Source of the DNA: Pedobacter panaciterrae
GTDB taxonomy: Bacteria > Bacteroidota > Bacteroidia > Sphingobacteriales > Sphingobacteriaceae
DNA: 64,000 bases
Assembly: GCF_013204795.1 (NCBI RefSeq)
Contig: NZ_JABMKW010000017.1
Location: forward strand, 124,001 to 188,000
Direction: 5' to 3'
Part shown: one piece after another, positions 38,272-45,873 of the stretch
Layout of the letters: each line of letters begins with the position of its first letter
Numbering within the stretch: position 1 is the first letter of the stretch
The notes under the pieces: generated by a model
What the model was told of the DNA's origin: nothing
The model's database searches: none
The model's input: the letters and a program-made list of their open reading frames with translations, nothing else
Program-made: the position numbers and the translations under genes

Positions 38272-39051
38272 CTATCGATACCGAAGTTCAACCATGATCC
38301 TTCTGCCTTCAATCTTAAATTTAGCGGGACCGGTTCTTTCGAGCTTATTGAGTAATGAATAGATATTACTGAACCTGTAGGTGGAGCCGGTGTATAAGGT
38401 TTTACCAATATTGCAATCGGCATATATTACATCTACATCATACCAGCTTTCAATCCTTTTCATGAGAGATTCAAGAGTTTCATTCTTGATGGTAAAGAAA
38501 CCTTGTTTCCAGGTTATCGCTTCTTTTATATTTATATTATAAACATGGGTATTCTTATCAACAAGGGCTGAATGCGGGCTTGGTTTTAAAATCAAGGATT
38601 GATCGTTGGCTCTTAATATTTTAGATCGGGGCAATAAATTGGCTTGCGAATCATTACTTTCAATTACGCTTTTATTATTAAGGTAAATAAAAAAGCCTGT
38701 AGAAAGTGCTAAAAGAATAATGGCGGTGGCTCCATATTTTAAGAATTCATAATCCCATTTCTTTGTCAATTCAGGTTTTGGAGAAATATATACTTGATCT
38801 TCAGTAGGTATACGATCGCCATATTTTTCCATAAAGTTTGCAAATGCCGCAGGTGCGCTTGTAAAACTTCGCATCTCCATTAGTTCAGCTTGTCTATAAG
38901 ACGGATCCGTCAGCTGATCAAACAAAATCTTGTTTGTCTTGCTTTCAGATATCCATATCTCCAAATCACGCTCATCAATTGCGTTCAGCTCCCCTCTGAT
39001 CTGCTTACCTATGATGGACACTATTCTTTTAATTTGCTCTTCTGATTGCAT
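38272..39051 (-). CDS. FecR-family anti-sigma protein lacking the central FecR domain
   Basis: Membrane protein of 259 residues from ATG 39051 (an in-frame TTG lies at 39105). The N-terminal cytoplasmic region with QIRGELNAIDERDLEIW (about 16-32) is the usual sigma-binding part, followed by a transmembrane helix (about 110-130). The C-terminal DUF4974-type region, ITWKQGFFTIKNETLESLMK, is complete. The roughly 100-residue central FecR domain usually found between helix and C-terminal part is missing, and the protein joins almost directly to the region ILKPSPHS. No SusC/SusD genes follow. It is probably a degraded or minimal anti-sigma partner of the ECF sigma at 41440. Confidence 0.75.
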   Translation of the reverse strand: MQSEEQIKRIVSIIGKQIRGELNAIDERDLEIWISESKTNKILFDQLTDPSYRQAELMEMRSFTSAPAAFANFMEKYGDRIPTEDQVYISPKPELTKKWDYEFLKYGATAIILLALSTGFFIYLNNKSVIESNDSQANLLPRSKILRANDQSLILKPSPHSALVDKNTHVYNINIKEAITWKQGFFTIKNETLESLMKRIESWYDVDVIYADCNIGKTLYTGSTYRFSNIYSLLNKLERTGPAKFKIEGRRIMVELRYR

Positions 39052-39113
39052 CCTTTTTCGATTGATGCTATTATTACGATGCGAAAACTCAATCGTACTA
39101 ATCAAATCTTTTT

Positions 39114-40955
39114 TTACCTATATCCCATTGCCTGCAGATCAAACAATTCAGCATACCTTCCTTTCTTAAGGATCAATTCTTCATGACTGCCGATTTCTAT
39201 CAATTGACCCTTCTCTAGTACAAGTATTCTATCGGCCATGCGCACAGTAGAAAATCGGTGAGAGATCAGTACAGCAGATTTCCCTTTTGTTAATTCCGCA
39301 AAACGTTGAAAAACCTCATATTCAGCCCTCGCATCAAGGGCCGCTGTTGGCTCATCAAGAATTAAGAGCTGTGCATCCTTCATATACGCTCTGGCCAGAG
39401 CTACTTTTTGCCACTCACCACCAGACAACTCTACTCCTTGAGAAAAGCGTTTACCAAGCATCTGATCGTAATGAAAAGGGAGCTTTTCTGCCAGTACATC
39501 TGCTAAGCTTTGTTTTGCTGAATTTTCTACCAGAGCTCTATTATCCTGTTCTTGTATATTTCCAACTGCAATATTTTGCGCAAACGTCATTTGGTAACGG
39601 AGATAATCCTGAAATATAATACCAACGTTCATCCGCAATTCGTCCAGGTCATATTCTTTTAAATTCACCCCATCTAGCAATATCCTACCCTCTGTTGGGT
39701 CATAAAGCCTTGCCAGTAACTTAACCAATGTAGTTTTGCCAGAGCCGTTCTCTCCTACCAATGCAAGCTTCTCATCAGGATGAAGTGTAAAGCTTAAATG
39801 GCGGTTAGCCCAACGTTCTGAATGTGCATATTGAAACCCGACATCTTCAAACTTAAAACCTTGTCTAATGGGATTCGGGAAGGGCTTAGCCTGTGGCAAA
39901 TTTCGGATTTTAGGCTGGATTTCAAAAAACTCAAAGAAATCACTAAGATAAATAGCTCCCTGAGAAACTGCTGTAAAACGTAACAACACGCCTTCAATTA
40001 ACGAGCGCATCTGTCTGAACGAGCCTGCCAGAAATGTAAGTTCACCAATAGTAATACTTCCACTAATGGTTCTATATATAATATATATATAAGCAAGATA
40101 ATATCCTGTACTTCCTAAAAAGGCAAAAAAGGTGCCCCACACAGACCGCTGTAAAGACAATTGCTTATTCTCTGTATAAAATCTTTCTGAGAGGGTTTTA
40201 AAACGGCTAATGATAAAACCGGAAAGATTAAATACCTTAACTTCTTTTGCCGTTTCGTCGCTAGCACCCAGATAGCGAACATAATCAAGTTCTCTTCGTT
40301 CAGGTGTTCTCTTTCTTGAAAGGGCATAACTCTGATCATTAAAATATGATTCACCCAAAAATGCAGGGAGAATAGTAACCAATAATACAACTATGAGCCA
40401 TGGATTAAAGGCAACTAATCCTACTGCAAGAAATCCCATGGTAATCAGGTCCTGGATCTGACTCATTACCTGCGATAATAGCACAGTACGGCCCACCGTT
40501 TGCTGCCTTGCCCGCTCCAGTTTATCATAAAAGATCGAATCTTCAAACTGGTCTAAATCTAAAGTTGCGGCGTGGTTCATGATCCTTACTGACGTATAAT
40601 TGGAAAACAAATCACCCAATAAACCATCCATCAAATTAATAGCACGGCTCAGAATATCAGTTAGTATAGCTAATCCAAACTCCAACGCCACCAGTTTCCA
40701 CAGATATTCTTGTGAATGGCTGGTTCCGTCATTGCTTAAGTGCACTACTTCATCAATGATATGCTTACCTACCCAAAGGATAGCGAGAGGCATAATTGAT
40801 CTTGCCATTCGCAGGGCAAAATTGCCTATCGTCATCCATCTGCTGGTTTGCCATACCAGTTCAAAAAACTCTGGCAAATTCCTGAACGCGGCTATCCGCT
40901 CTTTAAAAGTTAAAGATTTGATGTTTAAATCTGCAGTCGCTTTTTTAGGATTCAA
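39114..40955 (-). CDS. ABC exporter, fused permease and ATPase
   Basis: Type I ABC exporter half-transporter of 613 residues. A transmembrane domain of about six helices (about 30-330) is followed by an ATPase domain with Walker A GENGSGKTT (about 400), signature LSGGEWQK, Walker B LLILDEPTAA and a switch histidine (ISHRFST). No ATG is available upstream; the frame opens with TTG at 40955, and the only later Met is too deep (residue 41). Substrate is unknown. It lies between an ECF sigma factor and a FecR-type gene, unlike the usual sigma-FecR order. Confidence 0.85.
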   Translation of the reverse strand: MNPKKATADLNIKSLTFKERIAAFRNLPEFFELVWQTSRWMTIGNFALRMARSIMPLAILWVGKHIIDEVVHLSNDGTSHSQEYLWKLVALEFGLAILTDILSRAINLMDGLLGDLFSNYTSVRIMNHAATLDLDQFEDSIFYDKLERARQQTVGRTVLLSQVMSQIQDLITMGFLAVGLVAFNPWLIVVLLVTILPAFLGESYFNDQSYALSRKRTPERRELDYVRYLGASDETAKEVKVFNLSGFIISRFKTLSERFYTENKQLSLQRSVWGTFFAFLGSTGYYLAYIYIIYRTISGSITIGELTFLAGSFRQMRSLIEGVLLRFTAVSQGAIYLSDFFEFFEIQPKIRNLPQAKPFPNPIRQGFKFEDVGFQYAHSERWANRHLSFTLHPDEKLALVGENGSGKTTLVKLLARLYDPTEGRILLDGVNLKEYDLDELRMNVGIIFQDYLRYQMTFAQNIAVGNIQEQDNRALVENSAKQSLADVLAEKLPFHYDQMLGKRFSQGVELSGGEWQKVALARAYMKDAQLLILDEPTAALDARAEYEVFQRFAELTKGKSAVLISHRFSTVRMADRILVLEKGQLIEIGSHEELILKKGRYAELFDLQAMGYR

Positions 40956-41005
40956 ATGGCATTAAATTTTCACTAAATTAGAAAAAGGAAGTCAATTAAG
41001 GTCTT

Positions 41006-41284
41006 TTATAACAGGAAATCCTCATAATAGTTTAGTTCTAAGCCACCCCTTTTAACCTGCTCCGCATAACTTTCTCCGATTGGGAGTATAATATGACTCA
41101 GTTGTATCTTTCTATTTTGAACAGATCTGAGCCGAAATAAAGGAATAATATAACTTCTGTGAATTCGCCTAAATTACTGTTCTGGGATGAACTCTAGTAT
41201 CTTTTTTAAAGACATTAATGTTAAAACAGGTTTATCATTAGTCAAATGAATCTTTATGTAATCCTCCATACTCTCAATATATCT
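41006..41284 (-). pseudogene. LytTR response-regulator remnant with internal stop
   Basis: Reading the minus strand gives the end of a LytTR DNA-binding domain: RYIESMEDYIKIHL, then LTLMSLKKILEFIPEQ, then FRRIHRSYIIPL and ILPIGESYAEQ. These match the start, middle and end of the domain in order. A TAA at 41176-41174 interrupts it, at a position where lysine (AAA) would fit. The receiver domain is missing; homology ends at 41284, exactly where the pirin fragment begins on the other strand. The original stop is at 41008-41006. It is a pseudogene fragment. Confidence 0.8.
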
Positions 41285-41412
41285 GGGGCTTTTGAAATTA
41301 ATGGTCGGTTAATGCACGCGAGAGATGGATTGGCTCTTTGGGATGTAAATTCAATTGAAATAGAAGCTTTAAGTGCCGAAGCGACCTATTCTGCCTTGAA
41401 TTATTTAATTAG
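41282..41412 (+). pseudogene. Pirin (YhhW-like) C-terminal fragment with frameshift
   Basis: On the plus strand the sequence SGAFEINGRLMHARDGLALW followed by SIEIEALSAEA matches the C-terminal cupin of YhhW-type pirin proteins. After AEA the frame shifts by one base: the correct frame continues DLFCLELFN and stops at 41410-41412, as pirins end in a short D-L-L-x-E-type strand. The upstream two thirds are lost, and the fragment begins at the LytTR junction. An ATG at 41246 opens the frame, but that part is LytTR antisense. Confidence 0.72.
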
Positions 41413-41439
41413 ACGCTTCCAAAAGTAACATAAAAAGTA

Positions 41440-41991
41440 CTATACAAGCCTGCCTCTTAGAATGGAGACACCCCTGGTTTTCTGATTTTTAACCGTTTGA
41501 ACAGAAAGTCCAAGCTTTTCTGCAATCTCTTCGTTACGAAGCCCCTCAATATAACTCATAGAAACAATTCTACTACATTGTTCTGGCAAACCATTAATTT
41601 CGAGGTAAATATCCCTTAAAACCTCGGAACGAATCATTTCATAAATAAAATCTGGTTCCTGATCTCCAATCCGCATCGCAAAATTCAATTGCCTTTCTTT
41701 AGCATGATTATTCTTGCTAAGATGGTCCATACAGGTACGCTTGGTAACCATATACAAATACGATCTCAAATGCTCTGAACAACTGATATGATGATTGCAT
41801 TTCCAAAGTTTCTCAAAAACCTCTTCAACGATGTCCTCGGCTTCCTGCACATCAAACACATACTTGTTCGCAAAATAACATAGAGAAGAAAAATATTTCT
41901 TAAATACGTGGCCAAAGGCCCGCTCGTTCCCCTCACTGAGTTTAACGAAAAGATCTGATTCACTCCAATATTTTAATTGGTTGGCATGCAT
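41440..41991 (-). CDS. ECF sigma factor (sigma-70 family)
   Basis: Extracytoplasmic-function sigma factor of 183 residues. Region 2 contains FKKYFSSLCYFANKYVFD and EAEDIVEEVFEKLW, and region 4 contains LPEQCSRIVSMSYIEGLRNEEIAEKL. Sigma factors of this type in Bacteroidetes usually sit next to FecR and SusC/D genes. Here the FecR gene is three genes away and SusC/D are absent, so its regulatory target is unclear. It is divergent from the transketolase operon. Confidence 0.9.
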   Translation of the reverse strand: MHANQLKYWSESDLFVKLSEGNERAFGHVFKKYFSSLCYFANKYVFDVQEAEDIVEEVFEKLWKCNHHISCSEHLRSYLYMVTKRTCMDHLSKNNHAKERQLNFAMRIGDQEPDFIYEMIRSEVLRDIYLEINGLPEQCSRIVSMSYIEGLRNEEIAEKLGLSVQTVKNQKTRGVSILRGRLV

Positions 41992-42309
41992 CTATTTCTT
42001 TGTTTGGTATGCAACTAACATAAATATAAACAAATATTTTCTAAATGTTAAAAAATTATTTTTCAATTGTCGGCATAGTTTAATATTACACCCTTTCAGT
42101 TTAGATCAACAAAAAACAATTTAGTAGTAGCTAAAACAAGTATTTTCTGACCTGCGTTTTTTTGCCATGTCTTTTAATATTCCTTTTTATTATTATCTGA
42201 GTATTTTTTAAAATATAAGCCCTATAATTGGAATATTTATTTTAACTGTGCGCATGAATGCTTGCGCAGTTTTAGTTAAGTTTGTCATATTAATCAACAA
42301 CCCCAATTA
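41992..42309. other. 318-base intergenic region with transketolase promoter
   Basis: Very AT-rich gap between divergent sigma-factor and transketolase genes with no coding potential I can support. It contains a hairpin at 42244-42271 (AACTG..CGCA pairing with TGCGCAGTT, two-base bulge) and a perfect -7 element TAAGTTTG at 42277-42284, which would put transcription start near 42290, about 20 bases before the ATG. A -33 TTTG at the right spacing was not found. Confidence 0.5.
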
Positions 42310-43155
42310 ATGAAACATACAATCAAAGAATTAGAAGATATTGCTTCTCAGGTAAGAAGGGATATTGTTAGAATGGTACACGGCTGCCAATCTGGTCACC
42401 CGGGAGGGTCTCTAGGCTGTGCAGATTTCTTTACCGCACTGTATTTCGAGGTAATGAACCACTCTACTGATTTTACAATGGATGGAAAAGGCGAAGATTT
42501 GTTTTTCCTTTCTAACGGACACATTTCGCCTGTTTTCTATAGTGTTCTGGCCAGGTCAGGATATTTCGACATTAGTGAACTGGCAACTTTCAGAAAATTA
42601 AATTCAAGGTTACAAGGTCACCCCACAACTCACGAAGGACTTCCAGGCATTAGAATTGCCTCTGGATCTTTAGGTCAGGGAATGTCTGTTGCTATCGGAG
42701 CAGCCCTTGCAAAAAAATTAAATAAAGATCACTCGGTTGTATATTCTTTACATGGTGATGGAGAGTTACAGGAAGGTCAAAATTGGGAAGCGATTATGTA
42801 TGCTCCTTTTAATAAAGTAGATAACCTGATCTCTTCGGTTGATTATAACGGACAGCAAATTGATGGTCCTACTGAAAAAGTATTATCTCTTGAAAATCTA
42901 CAGGCAAAATTTGAAGCTTTTGGATGGCATGTGATCAATTCTGATGGCAACGACATGGATTCTATAGTTAAGGCATTGCATTATGCTAAATCACTATTAG
43001 GAAAAGGTAAGCCAATCTTGAATTTAATGAGCACCCAAATGGGTGCAGGTGTTGATTTCATGATGGGATCGCATAAATGGCATGGTGTTGCGCCAAACGA
43101 CGAGCAACTTGCACTAGCTCTTGCCCAATTACCAAGTACGCTAAAAGATTATTAA
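42310..43155 (+). CDS. Transketolase, N-terminal subunit
   Basis: First half of a split transketolase, 281 residues, which with the second subunit exchanges two-carbon units between sugar phosphates. It holds the thiamine diphosphate binding region: GHPGGSLGCADFF (about 28-40) and the GDGELQEGQNWE motif (about 154-165) with a downstream N in VDYNGQQIDG. The split form is common in Bacteroidetes and other bacteria. It is followed by the C-terminal subunit after a repeat-filled gap of 114 bases. Confidence 0.94.
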   Translation: MKHTIKELEDIASQVRRDIVRMVHGCQSGHPGGSLGCADFFTALYFEVMNHSTDFTMDGKGEDLFFLSNGHISPVFYSVLARSGYFDISELATFRKLNSRLQGHPTTHEGLPGIRIASGSLGQGMSVAIGAALAKKLNKDHSVVYSLHGDGELQEGQNWEAIMYAPFNKVDNLISSVDYNGQQIDGPTEKVLSLENLQAKFEAFGWHVINSDGNDMDSIVKALHYAKSLLGKGKPILNLMSTQMGAGVDFMMGSHKWHGVAPNDEQLALALAQLPSTLKDY

Positions 43156-43165
43156 ATAGCTTTTA

Positions 43166-43269
43166 ATGAAACCCTGCGTAGCAAGCTTGAACACCATTAA
43201 CTAAAAATAGAAAACTCGTGAAAACCTGCGCAGCAAGCTTGAACACAGTTAAACAAAAATAGAAAACTC
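43166..43269 (+). repeat. Two 52-nt tandem repeats before the second transketolase gene
   Basis: Units 43166-43217 and 43218-43269 are 52 bases each with seven differences (about 87% identical). Each unit ends AGAAAACTC just before the next start codon. Start codons therefore fall exactly 52 bases apart: ATG 43166, GTG 43218, and the GTG 43270 of the real gene. Unit 1 encodes MKPCVASLNTIN-stop, and unit 2 encodes MKTCAASLNTVKQK-stop. The differences change amino acids conservatively (V/A, I/V), so translation is possible but unproven. No terminator-like hairpin is present between the genes. Confidence 0.85.
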
Positions 43270-44229
43270 GTGAAAAAATATACATACACTGAAAAAAAAG
43301 ATACCCGCTCTGGTTTTGGAGCAGGATTACTTGAAGCAGGTAAAAAAAATCCTGAAGTAGTAGCACTATGCGCAGACTTAGTGGGCTCTTTAAAAATGGA
43401 TGCCTTTATTAAAGAATTCCCTGAACGCTTTTTCCAGATCGGCATTGCTGAGGCAAACATGATTGGTATTGCAGCCGGTTTAACCATTGGCGGTAAAATT
43501 CCTTTTACAGGAACTTTTGCCAATTTTTCTACAGGCAGGGTTTATGATCAGATCCGCCAATCGGTAGCTTATTCTGACAAAAACGTAAAAATATGTGCTT
43601 CCCATGCTGGCTTAACCCTTGGAGAGGACGGCGCAACTCACCAGATTCTTGAAGACATAGGTTTAATGAAAATGCTTCCTGGCATGACTGTAATTAACCC
43701 TTGTGATTATAATCAAACAAAAGCTGCTACTATTGCTATAGCTGAGCATCATGGACCAGTTTATCTGCGTTTTGGTCGCCCTGTAATCCCTGTATTCACC
43801 GATCCTGATCAAAAATTCGAAATCGGTAAAGCATGGATGGTAAATGAAGGTACTGATGTAACCATTATTGCTACCGGACACATGGTTTGGAAAGCCATTG
43901 AAGCTGGTGAAAAATTAGCAGAAATGGGAATTGATGCTGAAATCATCAATATCCACACCATTAAACCTTTAGATGAAGCAGCAGTTCTGAAATCTGTAAA
44001 GAAAACAGGATGTGTGGTTACTTGCGAAGAGCACAATAAGTTTGGCGGATTAGGAGAAAGCATTGCAAGATTACTTTCAACTGAGCTTCCGTCTCCTCAG
44101 GAATTTGTTGCTGTTAACGACAGCTTCGGGGAAAGTGGTACTCCTGATCAGTTAATGACTAAATACGGATTAGATTCAATTAATATTATTGAAGCAGCTC
44201 AAAAAGTAATTAAAAGAGCAAAAAAATAA
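43270..44229 (+). CDS. Transketolase, C-terminal subunit
   Basis: Second half of the split transketolase, 319 residues, with the pyrimidine-binding domain (RSGFGAGL near the start, then the GIAEANMIGIAAGL segment containing the catalytic glutamate) and the C-terminal transketolase domain. The start is GTG 43270, preceded by AGAAAACTC as in the repeat units. The N-terminus KKYTYTEKKDTRSGFG is typical. It sits in one operon with the N-terminal subunit. Confidence 0.94.
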   Translation: MKKYTYTEKKDTRSGFGAGLLEAGKKNPEVVALCADLVGSLKMDAFIKEFPERFFQIGIAEANMIGIAAGLTIGGKIPFTGTFANFSTGRVYDQIRQSVAYSDKNVKICASHAGLTLGEDGATHQILEDIGLMKMLPGMTVINPCDYNQTKAATIAIAEHHGPVYLRFGRPVIPVFTDPDQKFEIGKAWMVNEGTDVTIIATGHMVWKAIEAGEKLAEMGIDAEIINIHTIKPLDEAAVLKSVKKTGCVVTCEEHNKFGGLGESIARLLSTELPSPQEFVAVNDSFGESGTPDQLMTKYGLDSINIIEAAQKVIKRAKK

Positions 44230-44256
44230 ATTACCTATCCAACCAAAATAGAATAA

Positions 44257-44817
44257 ATGAAGCAGGTTGAAGATTCAGAGATTTTAGAGAAGTTCTCAAA
44301 CACAAAAACTCGAGATGAAGCCTTTAACCTGCTTTTAAATAAATATCAACAAAAAATTTACTGGCACATCCGACGCCTGGTAATTGATCATGACGATGCG
44401 GATGATCTGGTACAGGATGTGTTCATTAAGGTTTGGAAAAATCTCGATTCTTTCCGCAGCGACTCGCAGCTTTATACCTGGATATACAGGATTGCTACCA
44501 ACGAATCTATCACCTTTCTCAATAAAAAGAAACAAAGAAACAATACTCCTTTAGACGAGGTATCTGATGAACTGGCAGAGACCCTGATAGCTTCATCTTA
44601 TTTTAATGGGGATAAAATACAGCTAAAACTACAGCAAGCATTATTAACTTTACCTGAAAAACAAAGACTTATATTTAATATGAAATATTTTGATGAACTT
44701 AAATATGAGGAAATTTCGGAGATCACTGGCACCAGTGTAGGTGCTTTAAAAGCCTCTTTTCACATAGCTGTAAAAAAAATTGAAGTTTTTATGCTAAATG
44801 AAGACATTACCTTTTAA
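44257..44817 (+). CDS. ECF sigma factor (RpoE-like)
   Basis: Sigma-70 family extracytoplasmic-function factor of 186 residues. Region 2 is recognisable in DDADDLVQDVFIKVWKNL, followed by WIYRIATNESITFLNKKK, and region 4 in LPEKQRLIFNMKYFDELKYEEISEIT. It heads a three-gene unit with a membrane protein and a small periplasmic protein, the usual design of a sigma factor with its anti-sigma and sensor. It starts 27 bases after the transketolase stop. Confidence 0.93.
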   Translation: MKQVEDSEILEKFSNTKTRDEAFNLLLNKYQQKIYWHIRRLVIDHDDADDLVQDVFIKVWKNLDSFRSDSQLYTWIYRIATNESITFLNKKKQRNNTPLDEVSDELAETLIASSYFNGDKIQLKLQQALLTLPEKQRLIFNMKYFDELKYEEISEITGTSVGALKASFHIAVKKIEVFMLNEDITF

Positions 44818-44851
44818 ACCTTTTGGCGATTAATGCATCAATACATTTGTA

Positions 44852-45379
44852 ATGAAACAAGATTTTGAAAACGATGAATGGATGAAGGGAGTTCGGGAAA
44901 CCGGGTTTACTACTCCTGCGCATTATTTTAATGAATTGAGCGAAAGTATCAATGCCAGAATTAGTACTGAAAAATTAAAATCTGTTATTCAAAATGATGG
45001 GCATACTGTACCAGATCATTACTTTGAAAAATTGCAAGCCAATATTTTAGCAAAAACAGTAGGTGAAACAAAACCAATTGCAAAACCTAAAGTTATACGC
45101 TTATGGAATTCCAATCTCGTTAAGTACGCTTCGGCAGCCTGCTTTTTATTAATAACTGGCGTAGGTTTGTATTTCAACCAACAGCAAAGTCCTGCGCAAC
45201 AAACAGTTTCTTCAGATTTGGCCACAGAGCAAATGTTATACGACATAGATGAGCAAGTAATTATAGATCACATTAGCAGTACCGATATTACACAGCCTAA
45301 GTCCACAGTAGCAGATACTGATTTAGAAAATTATATACTAACTAATTATTCGCAGAATGAGCTTGCAACAAGTTTATAA
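44852..45379 (+). CDS. Single-pass membrane protein, probable anti-sigma factor
   Basis: Protein of 175 residues with a cytoplasmic N-terminal part (about 1-85) and one transmembrane helix (YASAACFLLITGVGLYF, about 90-106), then a periplasmic tail rich in Asp and Thr. The N-terminal part contains two internal copies of a motif: TTPAHYFNELSESINARI and TVPDHYFEKLQANILAKT. I see no zinc-binding motif (HxxxCxxC). Position directly after the sigma gene and the topology fit an anti-sigma factor; this is inference. Confidence 0.7.
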   Translation: MKQDFENDEWMKGVRETGFTTPAHYFNELSESINARISTEKLKSVIQNDGHTVPDHYFEKLQANILAKTVGETKPIAKPKVIRLWNSNLVKYASAACFLLITGVGLYFNQQQSPAQQTVSSDLATEQMLYDIDEQVIIDHISSTDITQPKSTVADTDLENYILTNYSQNELATSL

Positions 45380-45391
45380 TTTATAGAAGAA

Positions 45392-45838
45392 ATGAAAAAT
45401 TTAACCATTATAGCATTCCTTTTCGCATTTCCATTTCTTGCAATGGCACAAAAGCCAGATGACAAGAAACGCGAAGAAATTGAATCTTATAAGATTACTT
45501 ATTTAACGCAAAAACTTGAGCTTTCAGCTGAAGAAGCTAAGATCTTCTGGCCAATCTACAATGATTACCAAAAAGAACAATCCCAACTGCGTAAAGAACG
45601 TGGACAAAAGATGATCAGTTTCAGAAAAATGCCCGAAATTGATGAACTTTCTGATAGCGAAGTGCAAACACTTATTGTTAATGATTTTAGCTTTAAACAA
45701 AGAGAACTAAACCTCGACAAGAAATATTACGCAAAACTAAAAGCGAGCTTACCCATTAAGGTTATAGGAAAATACTATAGAGCACAGGAAACCTTTAAAC
45801 GCGAACTACTATCAAGATACCGTAATAAAAGGCCTTAA
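45392..45838 (+). CDS. Secreted Spy/CpxP-like protein, putative sigma-factor sensor
   Basis: Protein of 148 residues with a signal peptide (to LAMAQKPD). The mature part is all-helical and highly charged, with an LxLSAEEAKIFWPIYNDYQKEQ segment (about 43-64) similar to the LTxxQ-type repeats of Spy/CpxP periplasmic stress proteins. It lies 13 bases after the putative anti-sigma gene in a sigma/anti-sigma/sensor operon. Homologues are often labelled sensor of ECF-type sigma factor. Its exact role is unknown. Confidence 0.75.
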   Translation: MKNLTIIAFLFAFPFLAMAQKPDDKKREEIESYKITYLTQKLELSAEEAKIFWPIYNDYQKEQSQLRKERGQKMISFRKMPEIDELSDSEVQTLIVNDFSFKQRELNLDKKYYAKLKASLPIKVIGKYYRAQETFKRELLSRYRNKRP

Positions 45839-45862
45839 AAAGGTGTGTAGCAAAATAATTCT

Positions 45863-45870
45863 TAACTTTG
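45863..45870 (+). promoter_or_regulatory. -7 element of the aminotransferase gene, leaderless type
   Basis: TAACTTTG, a perfect match, three bases before the ATG at 45874. No strong -33 TTTG was seen at the right distance. Confidence 0.4.
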
Positions 45871-45873
45871 TGT

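Noticed and set aside
39287..39619. 110-codon plus-strand frame inside the ABC exporter
   Set aside because: Antisense to the conserved ATPase domain, with no family features.
41246..41428. 60-codon frame as a new small protein
   Set aside because: Its first 12 codons are LytTR antisense and the rest is a frameshifted pirin end, so it is explained by two pseudogenes.
42244..42271. Hairpin in the transketolase leader as an attenuator or riboswitch
   Set aside because: The stem has a bulge and only nine pairs, it precedes the likely transcription start (about 42290), so it would not be in the mRNA; no aptamer-like structure is seen.
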